Shown in pieces: positions 44,685 to 53,024 of a DNA stretch of 64,000 nucleotides (its first letter is position 1; each line of letters starts with the position of its first letter). This stretch comes from Haloarcula rara (GTDB lineage: Archaea; Halobacteriota; Halobacteria; Halobacteriales; Haloarculaceae): the NCBI RefSeq assembly GCF_029338235.1, contig NZ_CP119785.1, positions 1-64,000 of the forward strand. Direction: 5' to 3'. The translations under genes and the position numbers were made by a program. Below the pieces are notes generated by a model, which was not told the DNA's origin, ran no database searches, and worked only from the letters and a program-made list of their open reading frames with translations.

Positions 44685-46202
44685 ATGGGCTCGCAACAGA
44701 CGCAAGAACCGCCGAGTGAGGACGCTTTGCTAGAACAGGTCGATGCCGAAGCGGCAGTCGACGAGATGGAGCTTACCCCCGAGAATATTCAGACGCGGAA
44801 GGAGTTCGTCGGGTTCGATGACGGGGATGTAAAGCGCCTGCAGGCGCTCGGGCCGGCGGTTCAGACGGCCGAGGACGACCTCGTCGAGAAGTTCCGCGCG
44901 ACTCTGACAGCCGATGACGGTGCCGAAGATGCGGTCAGTAGCTCACCGACCGACATCGGGGAGTTGGCGGCCGTCCAGCGAGCACATCTGGATGCGGTCG
45001 TGAACGGCGAATACGGGGAGTCGTATTTCACCAGCCGAGCGGGTGTCGGAGCGTTTTTTGATGAGTTCGGGATTCCACTCCGGTACCATATCGGCCAGCT
45101 GAGCGTTCAGTTCGAGATACTCTCCCAGGCGGCCACGGAACAGGTAGAAACAGAGGTGGAGCAGATACTTTCGGAGGCGGGCGTTTCGGATGCGACCATT
45201 CAGGCAGTACACGAGGAGATACAGCACAACAACGAGACGTTGCTGTCGGCAGTACGGCTGTTAACTCTCGACTGCCAGACTGTCGTGGAATCGGCGCTCA
45301 GTAGTCGTGAAACGACCTACGAAGCAGAACTGGAACGGCGACAAGAGATCGCCGAAGACTCACGTGAGGCGGTCACCGAACTCAAGAGTTTAGCCGGGGA
45401 GGTGACGACTGGGAGTAACGAAATCGCGGACCTCACGGCTGAAGAAGCGGAGAACGTATCAGACATACAGGACGAGATGGCGACGCTCAGCGCGACAATC
45501 GAGGAGATCGCGGCGACCGCAGACCGTGTCGAATCGGTCAGTGGCCGTGCGGCAGAGGCTGCAACTGCGGGCCAGGATTCAGCACAGGACTCGGTAGAGA
45601 TACTGGAGGCGATCGAAGCGGAAGGCGAGGCAATCAAGGACAGCATCACCGAGCTACAGACCCAGGCCGAACAGATTGGCGAAGTCGCCGACGTAATCAA
45701 CGACATCGCCGACGAGACGAATCTCCTGGCGCTGAACGCCGAGATCGAGGCTGCCAGGGCAGGTGAAGCAGGGGCCGGGTTCAAAGTAGTCGCAGACGAA
45801 GTGAAGGGGCTTGCCGAGGAGTCACAGAAGCAGGCGACGGAAATTGAGGCCAAGATAGCCGAAATCCAGCGCGTCATCGACGAGACGACTGCGAACGCCG
45901 AGACGACGGTCGAATCGATCGACACCGGCATCGACCGTGTCGAGCAGGCGATGAATCAACTCGACGAAATCGCGGAGATCGTCGACGAGACTGCACACGG
46001 GACCCAGGAAGTGTCCGAAGCGACGGACGAGCAGGCCCGCTCAGCGGAAGAAGTGGCAGCGAAAATCGATGAGACCGCCGAGAGGGTCACGGCGATAGAC
46101 GACGAAATTCAGGATATCGCGAAATCGAGCGAACAGCAGTCTGCAAAAGTGTTCCAGATAACGTCCGATCTGAAGCAACTCTCGGAATCGTTCTCGAAGT
46201 GA
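44685..46202 (+). CDS. HemAT-like globin-coupled methyl-accepting transducer lacking the proximal histidine
   Basis: 505 residues. The first ~200 resemble the sensor globin of HemAT, and the rest is a cytoplasmic chemotaxis signalling domain (EIADLTAEEAENVSDIQDEM, then the hairpin tip EVADVINDIADETNLLALNAEIEAARAGEAGAGFKVVADEVKGLAEES). Aligning YFTSRAGVGAFFDEFGIPLRY with the HemAT-Hs helix F (my memory of YAAQRARIGKIHDVLGLGPDV) puts Phe125 where the haem-ligating His123 sits. So normal haem ligation is probably lost. No membrane segments, as expected for HemAT. Paired with hemerythrin. Confidence 0.85.
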   Translation: MGSQQTQEPPSEDALLEQVDAEAAVDEMELTPENIQTRKEFVGFDDGDVKRLQALGPAVQTAEDDLVEKFRATLTADDGAEDAVSSSPTDIGELAAVQRAHLDAVVNGEYGESYFTSRAGVGAFFDEFGIPLRYHIGQLSVQFEILSQAATEQVETEVEQILSEAGVSDATIQAVHEEIQHNNETLLSAVRLLTLDCQTVVESALSSRETTYEAELERRQEIAEDSREAVTELKSLAGEVTTGSNEIADLTAEEAENVSDIQDEMATLSATIEEIAATADRVESVSGRAAEAATAGQDSAQDSVEILEAIEAEGEAIKDSITELQTQAEQIGEVADVINDIADETNLLALNAEIEAARAGEAGAGFKVVADEVKGLAEESQKQATEIEAKIAEIQRVIDETTANAETTVESIDTGIDRVEQAMNQLDEIAEIVDETAHGTQEVSEATDEQARSAEEVAAKIDETAERVTAIDDEIQDIAKSSEQQSAKVFQITSDLKQLSESFSK

Positions 46203-46321
46203 TACCGGTGTCGTCGCGTCCCGGTATCCGGTGACGCTCGGCCGGAAGAGCACCGGCACATAGCGACACCGGTCCGTTCGACACGACAACCCTTTTCCGC
46301 CGGCCAGTCGAATCCGGATTC

Positions 46322-46732
46322 ATGGCAGACGACGAATCTGAGAACGCAGACGAGTCGGCCGAATCGAGCGAGAACGGCGACGAGGAGAAGTCCTTCCGCG
46401 AGCGCGTCGAGGAGATTCGACAGAAGCGCGCCGAAGAAGGCGAAGGTGACGGCGAGGGGATGAGCCGCGAAGAACGCATGGAAGAGATGATGGGCGGCGG
46501 TGGCGGCCCCGGCGGCATGGGCGGCGGCGGCAACCCCTTCGCCCAGATGATGGGCGGTATGATGGGCGGCGGCCCCGGCGGCATGGGCGGCGGTCCCGGC
46601 GCCGGGCCCGGGCAGGCACAGGAAGGCGGCAGCGACAACGAGGAGATGGTCCGTGAGATGCGGAAGCTCCGCGACGAGGTCCACGATATGCGACGGACGC
46701 TGGACCGTATCGCCGACGCGCTCGAAAACTGA
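46322..46732 (+). CDS. Gly/Met-rich low-complexity protein with coiled-coil end
   Basis: 136 residues: an acidic disordered start (residues about 1-25), a charged helix (FRERVEEIRQKRAEEGEGDG), a Gly/Met/Pro-rich middle (repeats of GGMGGG with MMGG), and a C-terminal heptad-like helix (EEMVREMRKLRDEVHDMRRTLDRIADAL). It is reminiscent of proteins that assemble into oligomers, but no family is recognised. Placed just after the transducer gene but with a 119-bp gap, so possibly a separate unit. Confidence 0.6.
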   Translation: MADDESENADESAESSENGDEEKSFRERVEEIRQKRAEEGEGDGEGMSREERMEEMMGGGGGPGGMGGGGNPFAQMMGGMMGGGPGGMGGGPGAGPGQAQEGGSDNEEMVREMRKLRDEVHDMRRTLDRIADALEN

Positions 46733-46791
46733 TACTGCCGGCGCTTCCGTTTTCTACGGCTTCGAGAGCGAGAAGCGACAGTGACGGACAG

Positions 46792-47142
46792 TCAGTCCTG
46801 GTAGGCCAGCGTCATGACCCACTGAGAGAAGGTGTCGTCGTGTGGGTCGACCTCCTCGTCGCCGATAAAGGGGGAGAGCTGGTCGCCGGCCATCAGCAAG
46901 GAGAAATCGAGGTCCCTGGCCGCGGGCGTGAGGAAGTAGGTGTTGTGGCCCTCGTAGACGGTGTCCTCGCGCTGGATGAGTCCCTTATCGAAGAGGGACT
47001 CGACGATACGACTGCCCTTCCGGGAGGAGACGTCCAGTTCCTTCCAGAAGTCGCTCTGATGGATGCCGCCGGACTCGCGGATGAGTTCCAATCCGGCCCG
47101 CTCGTCCTCAGAGAGGTCCGCCTCCGACGTTGCCGAACTCAT
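46792..47142 (-). CDS. winged-helix transcriptional regulator
   Basis: 116 residues. A winged-helix domain covers most of it (ELIRESGGIHQSDFWKELDVSSRKGSRIVESLFDKGLIQRED, the wing in TVYEGHNTYFLTP). A short C-terminal tail with HDDTFSQWVMTLAYQD follows. It belongs to the MarR/Lrp-like haloarchaeal helix-turn-helix group without clear ligand domain. The promoter region overlaps the NRDE gene's end. Confidence 0.75.
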   Translation of the reverse strand: MSSATSEADLSEDERAGLELIRESGGIHQSDFWKELDVSSRKGSRIVESLFDKGLIQREDTVYEGHNTYFLTPAARDLDFSLLMAGDQLSPFIGDEEVDPHDDTFSQWVMTLAYQD

Positions 47143-47169
47143 ATACTACAACGTCCGCCGGTGGGCCGC

Positions 47170-47906
47170 TTAAATCTGGCCTTCCACTGCACGATAGTCG
47201 GTCTTGCAGGGCGGCCCGTCGGCGAACTCGTATCGGGAGCTCTCACCGAGCGTGACGAGCGAAGAGGACCGAGTCCCGAAACCGTCGCCGTGGACACAGA
47301 CCCCGTAGTCGTGGTCGGCGATGGTCTCGCCCGCCCGGTCGAGCCACGAGTCGACGCCCTCGCCGGGTTCGACCTGCATGGCTTCCCGCAGCTTGTCGGC
47401 GTTGTTCGCCTGCCCCTCGGCGGCCTCGGCGCGGACCTGCGGAATCCGGTAGTCGCCGTCGGCCCCGACGTTGACCACGACGTGGACGCCGGGCTGGAGG
47501 TTCCGGACCGCCAACTGGCCGTCCCACTCCAGCAGGACGGCGGCGTTCTCGTCGGCCAGTAGGAGGTTGAAGCCGTCGTACTCGGCCTCCCGAACCGCGC
47601 CCTCGACGGCGCGGGCGGCGTCCTCGGCGCGCTCGTGGCTCAGGCAGTCCCGGACGAGCAACCCCGGGACCGCTCGCCGGCGAGGTCGGCGTCGACCCAG
47701 CGGTTGGTGACGGCGACGAGCAGGCCGTGTTCGTTGTACCCTTCCCAGGTCCCCTCGGCCTCCCCGTCGGCGGGCGCGACGACCTCCGCGCCCCACTGGC
47801 GTCGTTCCGGTGGCGCCGACGGTCGGTCGAGCAGTTCGTCACGGTTGGCCGCGAACGCGACCGGCGTGGCTTCGAACACCTGCCAGGCGAGGACGATGGT
47901 ACACAC
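47170..47906 (-). CDS. NRDE-family (TANGO2-like) protein, one frameshift
   Basis: About 245 residues after repair. The family-defining N-terminal NRDE motif is at FAANRDELLDRPSAPPERR, with the usual MCTIVLAW start (Cys2 is the predicted processed catalytic residue in this Ntn-hydrolase-like fold). GTWEGYNEHGLLVAVTNRW follows. At the C run 47662-47665 one base is missing, then LLVRDCLSHERAEDAARAVEG and the rest resume to the end at 47170. TANGO2 relatives are linked to haem or lipid handling, but the reaction is unknown. Confidence 0.85.
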
Positions 47907-47951
47907 GGGCGGTCGTACGCCCCCGGGGCAAAAACGGCTTTCCTGCCCGGA

Positions 47952-49439
47952 CTACGACTGTAGCAGCCGCTGGACAGCGTCCCGGTCGACCGTCCCCGAA
48001 GGCGTCCGGGGCAGCGAATCTACCACCCGAACCGTCTTGGGGACCTCGTAGGTGGCGAGGTCCGACCGGCAGTGAGCCAGCACGGCGTCGTCGCCGACAT
48101 CGCCGACGACCAGCGCCGCGACCCGCTGGCCCCACTCCTCGTCCGGCTGACCGACCACGGCGGCGTCCTCGACGCCGGGGCAGTCCCGAATGGTCGACGC
48201 GACGGCGGCGGCGTCGACGTTCTCGCCGCCGGTGACGATGCGGTCGTCGACCCGCCCGACGACCCAGAGTCGGCCGTCCTCGTCGCGGTAGCCGCGGTCG
48301 CCCGTGTGGAAACCGAACTCGCCGAACGCGTCGTCGGTCGCCCGGTCGTCGAGATACCCCGGCGTGACGGTCGGCCCCGAAACCACGAGTTCGCCGCGGT
48401 CGCCGGGGTCGGCTGGCTCGCCGTCTACGAGGACGGTCACCGTCGTGTTGACGAGCGACTGGCCGACGGTGTCGCGGGACTGGCCCGCAGTGGCTGGCAG
48501 GGCCGTCGCTATCTGGGAGGCCGCCTCGGTCATCCCGTAGGTCGGACAGACCGGGATGTCCCTGGCGAGACAGCGCTCGACGAGCTCGGGGTCAGCCGGG
48601 CCCCCGCCCAGCAGGACAGACCGGAGCGCGTCGCCGGGCACCCAGCCGGTATCGACGAGGCGCTTGCACATCGTCGGGACGAGCGAGACACCGGTGACCC
48701 CGTGGTCGTCCATCACGCGGGCCGTCTCGCCCGGCTCGAACTGCCGCTGGACGACGACCGCCGTTCCGTACAGCGCCGACCGGATAAACGGCGCCAGCCC
48801 GCCCATGTGGTAGGTCGGGAGACAGACCAGCCAGCGGTCCTCCGGGACGACGCCCAGCCGGAACGCCGAGGCGGTCGCGCTCGCGACGAGGTTCCCCAGC
48901 GTCAGGCGGACGCCCTTTGGCTCGCTCGTCGTTCCCGAGGTGAACAGAATCAGGGCAGTCTGGTCTTTCGATAGCTCGGCCGGTGTCACGTCCGGCGTCG
49001 GCGCCACATCAGCCAGCGCGTTGACAGCCGCTGCGTCGGCCTCGTCGACCGAGACGACGGGGGAATCTGCGACTTCGGCCGCCAGCGATTCCGTCTCGCG
49101 CTCACAGACCAGCAGGTCGGCCTCGAGCGCGTCGAGCTGGGTCCGGAGCGTCTCTGGCGCGAGTTCGACGTTCAGCGGCACGAACGTCCGCCCGGTCCGC
49201 ATCGCGCCGTAGAGCAACTCGGCGACCGCCGGTCGGGTGTCGACCAGTGCGGCGACGCGGCCGCCGTCAGACGCACAGGCGGCGTCGAACGCGGCCGCGA
49301 CCGAATCGACGGCGGCGTCGAGTTCGCGGTAGGTCCGCTCCTCGCCGCGGTCGGCGTCCACGATAGCGGTTCGCTCGGGCGTCGTCCCGGCGCGGTGGGC
49401 CACCAGGTCCCGGGTCGGCCACTCGACCGGCTCACGCAT
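47952..49439 (-). CDS. menE: o-succinylbenzoate-CoA ligase
   Basis: 495-residue acyl-adenylating enzyme of menaquinone synthesis, converting o-succinylbenzoate to its CoA ester. The AMP-binding signature LFTSGTTSEPKGVRLT is at residues about 170-185, and the A8-type hinge GEFGFHTGDRGYRDEDGRLWVVGRVDDRIVTGGENV is visible, with the C-terminal catalytic lysine region RTPSGTVDR. In the last motif the usual Lys is replaced (T-x-S-G-T-V-D-R, where many have GKV), so the final adenylation lysine is not evident. Overlaps menC by 8 bases. Confidence 0.85.
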   Translation of the reverse strand: MREPVEWPTRDLVAHRAGTTPERTAIVDADRGEERTYRELDAAVDSVAAAFDAACASDGGRVAALVDTRPAVAELLYGAMRTGRTFVPLNVELAPETLRTQLDALEADLLVCERETESLAAEVADSPVVSVDEADAAAVNALADVAPTPDVTPAELSKDQTALILFTSGTTSEPKGVRLTLGNLVASATASAFRLGVVPEDRWLVCLPTYHMGGLAPFIRSALYGTAVVVQRQFEPGETARVMDDHGVTGVSLVPTMCKRLVDTGWVPGDALRSVLLGGGPADPELVERCLARDIPVCPTYGMTEAASQIATALPATAGQSRDTVGQSLVNTTVTVLVDGEPADPGDRGELVVSGPTVTPGYLDDRATDDAFGEFGFHTGDRGYRDEDGRLWVVGRVDDRIVTGGENVDAAAVASTIRDCPGVEDAAVVGQPDEEWGQRVAALVVGDVGDDAVLAHCRSDLATYEVPKTVRVVDSLPRTPSGTVDRDAVQRLLQS

Positions 49440-50476
49440 CCGGCCCCACCTCGTCGGGGTCGAGTCCGAGTCCGTCACGCTGGGGGACCGTCATCTCGCC
49501 GTCGGCGACCGTCGTCGGGTCCGGCGCGAGGTCACGCGCCAGGCGGTCGCCCGTGGCCAGCCCGCAGGCACCGATATCGGGGACGGCGGCGGCGACGTGC
49601 AGCGCCGCCAGCCGGGCGAGGACCCCGTCGATGGTGGTCGTCACGACCGGCTCGATGCCCTGCTCGCGGGCCCGCAACGCCAGCGTGTGCGTTGCCCGGC
49701 CCGCCCAGTACCATCGGTTTCAGTATCAGCACGTCCGCGGCGTCGGCCGAGAGGACGGTGTCGGCCCGCTCGCGGACGAGGGACTCGTCCAACGCGACAC
49801 CGACGGAACCGCCCCGCAGGTCGGCATGTCCCGCAAGGTCGTCGGCCGGGAGCGGCTGTTCGACGTACTCGACATCGAGGCCGGCGAAGGCGTCGTAGGC
49901 CCGTTTCGCCTGCTCGCGGTTCCACGCGCCGTTGGCGTCGGCTCGCAGCTTGACGCCGTCACCCACGCGCTCGCGGACCGCGCGAACCCGCTCGAGGTCA
50001 GCCGCGACGCTCCGGGCTCCGACCTTCAGCTTGCAGCAGTCAAAGCCCTGCTCGACCGCGCGAACGGCCGCGTCGGCCGTTTCTCCCGGGTCGGCGTCGC
50101 CGACGGTCGCGTTGACCGGGACGGCGTCACAGTGGCGGTCGGCGTCGAACCACCGATAGAGCGGGACGCCGTCGGCGCGGGCGTCGGCGTCGAGCAGCGC
50201 GGTCGCGAAGCCGTGGCGCGCCGCGGGGACACTGTCGGCCGCGAGTTCGAGCATCGCAGCGGTGTGGCCGCCCCGGGTTTCGGCGTCGGCGGCGGTCTCG
50301 AGGGCGGCGCGGCAGTCAGTCGAGGATTCGGTCCACCCCGGCAGCGGCGTGGCCTCGCCGATACCGGTCTCCTCGCGGTGGTCGTACCGGACCAGGAACC
50401 CCTCGCGGGTCTCGATAGTCCCGCTGGCCGTCGCGAGCGGGCTGGACAGCGGGAGCGAGAACGGCGTCGTCTTCAT
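49432..50476 (-). CDS. menC: o-succinylbenzoate synthase, one frameshift
   Basis: Enolase-superfamily dehydratase making o-succinylbenzoate. The catalytic lysine region KLKVGARS (KxK), the metal ligands DANGAW, VEQPLPA and ALDESL, and the second lysine region ILKPMVLGGP are visible. At 49695-49697 the frame breaks after GGP. Removing one base or adding two restores ATHTLALRAREQGIEPVVTTTIDGVLARLA and the end DPDEVGPDA, which overlaps menE. This break differs in direction from most others in the window. Repaired length is about 348 residues. Confidence 0.87.
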
Positions 50477-51426
50477 AGCAACTGTGGGAGTGCCAGCCCG
50501 GCGGCAAAGAGCAGCGAGTGGGCAAAGAGCGTCTGTCCGACCCGTTCCAGCGTCGGGTTCAGCGCCTCACCGTCGGTGTGGGTCAGGACGGTCCGGCTTA
50601 TCCCAACGGCCAGTGGGAGCGTCAGCAGCGGTGCGAGGGCCGGGAGTCCGTAGGCCGGGTCAAGCGCGAACAGGACTGGGACGACGTAGGCCATGCCGAC
50701 GAGGGCGAGGAACTCGACGCGACTCGGGCCGTAGCCCAGATACACCGCGAGGGTCTTCTTGCCCGCGGCCATATCCGTCTCGCGGTCGCGGACGTTGTTG
50801 ACGACGAGGATGGCCGTCGAGAGCCCCGCAGCCGGGAGGCTCGCGACCACGGCGTGTATCGGGACAGTGCCCGGCGGCAGCGTGGTCGGGAACATCCCGA
50901 TTGCGGGGTTGCTGGCCACGGCCTGCACGTAGTAGGTGCCGGTGACGGCGACCAGTCCGAAGTAGACGAACACGAAGAGGTCACCCAGGCCGCGGTAGCC
51001 GTACGGGAGGGGGCCACCAGTGTAGAGGATACCAGCGGCGATGCCCGAGAGGCCGACGACGACGATTGGCACGCCGCCGACGGCGACGAGCGCCACGCCG
51101 ACGACGACCGCCAGCGCGTAAGTCAGTAGCATCGCCCGCTTGACCGCCGCCGGTTCGATGAGACCGCCGGCGGTGACGCGGGTAAAGCCCTCGCGTTCGT
51201 CCGTGTCGGCGCCCTTGACGGCGTCGTAGTAGTCGTTCGCGAAATTCGTCCCGACCTGGATGAGCAACGCCCCGACCAGCGCCGCCAGCGCCACGAGCGG
51301 TTCGAACACGCCCGCGTGGACGGCCAGTCCCGCACCGACGACGACCGGTGCGGCACCGGCGGGCAGCGTCTGTGGCCTGGCGGCCATGAGCCAGGCCCTG
51401 CGTTTCGAGACCGTCACGGTACTCAT
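50473..51426 (-). CDS. menA: 1,4-dihydroxy-2-naphthoate polyprenyltransferase
   Basis: 317-residue UbiA-type membrane prenyltransferase attaching the isoprenoid tail of menaquinone. The Asp-rich motif [18 protein letters not shown] (with the NDxxDxxxD type spacing) and the second motif [22 protein letters not shown] are present, separated by about eight membrane helices. It overlaps menC by ATGA. The order menA-menC-menE in one direction suggests an operon, with menB, menD and menF further right on the same strand. Confidence 0.93.
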   Translation of the reverse strand: MSTVTVSKRRAWLMAARPQTLPAGAAPVVVGAGLAVHAGVFEPLVALAALVGALLIQVGTNFANDYYDAVKGADTDEREGFTRVTAGGLIEPAAVKRAMLLTYALAVVVGVALVAVGGVPIVVVGLSGIAAGILYTGGPLPYGYRGLGDLFVFVYFGLVAVTGTYYVQAVASNPAIGMFPTTLPPGTVPIHAVVASLPAAGLSTAILVVNNVRDRETDMAAGKKTLAVYLGYGPSRVEFLALVGMAYVVPVLFALDPAYGLPALAPLLTLPLAVGISRTVLTHTDGEALNPTLERVGQTLFAHSLLFAAGLALPQLL

Positions 51427-51566
51427 TGGCCGGAATTAGGTTCCGTGCCTCAAATCGACTGTGGTTCAGCCCCGGTGCGTGCAGTCCGCACGGCCCGAAT
51501 AAATTCAGCGGGAGAAATCATAATATAAGAACTACACTTTTGTCGTATCCTGCGAAAGGGGTTGGT

Positions 51567-53021
51567 ATGAGTTTGCGCGAGGGGCCCCGAATCTCGTCGG
51601 GTCTCGCCGGCCTGGACGCGATTCTCCAGGGTGGGTTCATCGACGAACGGACATACACAATCAGAGGCGACTCAGGGACTGGGAAGACGATTCTCGGCTA
51701 TCACTTCCTGACTGCCGGCACCGACACCGGCGAGACGGCGCTGTACTTCGCGTTCGAGGAGACGGCAAAAGACATCACGGCCAACGCGGCGGGCCTGGGA
51801 TTTGACCTCGAAGACGTCATTATCGAGGACATGAGCCCGTCTGCCACGCAGTTCATGGACGACGGCAACTACACTGTGTTCGGGCCCGGCGAGGTGGAGG
51901 CGACCGATATCGTCTCCCGAATCAGCGACGCCATCGAGAGCCACGAACCCGACCGGGTGTTCATCGACCCCCTGACGCTCCTGCGTCATCTCACACCCGA
52001 CGAGTACCAGTTCAAGCGCACCGCCGCGTCGCTGATGAGCTACCTGAAAGAACGCGGGGTAACGACGCTGTTTACCACCCAGTCGACCGCCGAGCAGTCC
52101 GACGAGGACCTGCAGTATCTCGCCGACGGCTCGATTACGATGCGGCGGACCGAGCGGGGCCGTGAACTCGAGGTCGAGAAGTTCCGCGGGTCGGGCTTTC
52201 ACAGCGGCTCTCACGGCATCCGAATCGACGCCGGGCGGGGCATCACCGTGTTCCCGAGCCTGGTCCCTGGAGACCACGAGCAGTCGTTCCACTACGAGAC
52301 GCTCTCGACCGACATCGACCCGCTCGATGGCCTGCTCGGGGGCGGTATCGAGCGGGGGAGTATCACGCTCATCAGCGGACCGAGCGGGGTCGGCAAGTCG
52401 ACGACTGGGACGGCCTTGGCCCGGGCGAGCGCCAGCCGAGGGGAGAAGGCAGCGGCGTATCTGTTCGAGGAATCGGACCACAGTTTCAGTCACCGGTCGG
52501 ACGCCATCGGCCTGGGCGTCAGTGAGCTACGGGACGAGGGAGCCTTCGAGGTCCACGAGGTCGAACCGCTGAGCGTCTCGGCCGACGAGTTCGCCCATCG
52601 AGTCCGGGAGGGCGTCGAAGAGCGGGGCGTCGAGTTCGTCCTGCTCGACGGGACGGCGGGCTACCGGCTCGCACTGCAGAACCCGGAGGGGGAGCTCCGG
52701 CGGGAACTCCACAAGCTCTGTCGCTATCTGCGGAACATGGGCGTGACCGTGGTCCTGACAGACGAGATTGCGTCGGTCACCGGGACGTTCCAGGCCTCGG
52801 ACTCCCAAGTCAGCTACCTCGCGGACAACGTGGTGTTCATCCGCTACATCGAGGTCGGCGGCGAGATACGGAAGGCCATCGGCGTGCTGAAAAAGCGATT
52901 CGGGGATTTCGAATCGACGCTCCGGGCGTTCGCAATCGAGCGCGACGGGGTTCACATCGGCGAGGCGCTCTCGGACCTGCGCGGTGTCCTGACGGGAACA
53001 CCGAGCCGAAAGACAGAGTAA
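51567..53021 (+). CDS. KaiC-like double RecA ATPase
   Basis: 484 residues with two RecA/KaiC domains. CI has Walker A GDSGTGKT (residues about 34-41) and the catalytic Glu pair in FEETAKD. CII has Walker A GPSGVGKST (about 271-279) and the Glu pair in FEESDHS. In cyanobacterial KaiC the phosphosites are Ser431-Thr432. The matching stretch here is SDSQVSYLADN, with Ser416 kept and Thr replaced by Tyr417. So it could phosphorylate one residue but not run the known two-site cycle. Neighbour: a LOV kinase 3 bases downstream. Confidence 0.88.
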   Translation: MSLREGPRISSGLAGLDAILQGGFIDERTYTIRGDSGTGKTILGYHFLTAGTDTGETALYFAFEETAKDITANAAGLGFDLEDVIIEDMSPSATQFMDDGNYTVFGPGEVEATDIVSRISDAIESHEPDRVFIDPLTLLRHLTPDEYQFKRTAASLMSYLKERGVTTLFTTQSTAEQSDEDLQYLADGSITMRRTERGRELEVEKFRGSGFHSGSHGIRIDAGRGITVFPSLVPGDHEQSFHYETLSTDIDPLDGLLGGGIERGSITLISGPSGVGKSTTGTALARASASRGEKAAAYLFEESDHSFSHRSDAIGLGVSELRDEGAFEVHEVEPLSVSADEFAHRVREGVEERGVEFVLLDGTAGYRLALQNPEGELRRELHKLCRYLRNMGVTVVLTDEIASVTGTFQASDSQVSYLADNVVFIRYIEVGGEIRKAIGVLKKRFGDFESTLRAFAIERDGVHIGEALSDLRGVLTGTPSRKTE

Positions 53022-53024
53022 CCC

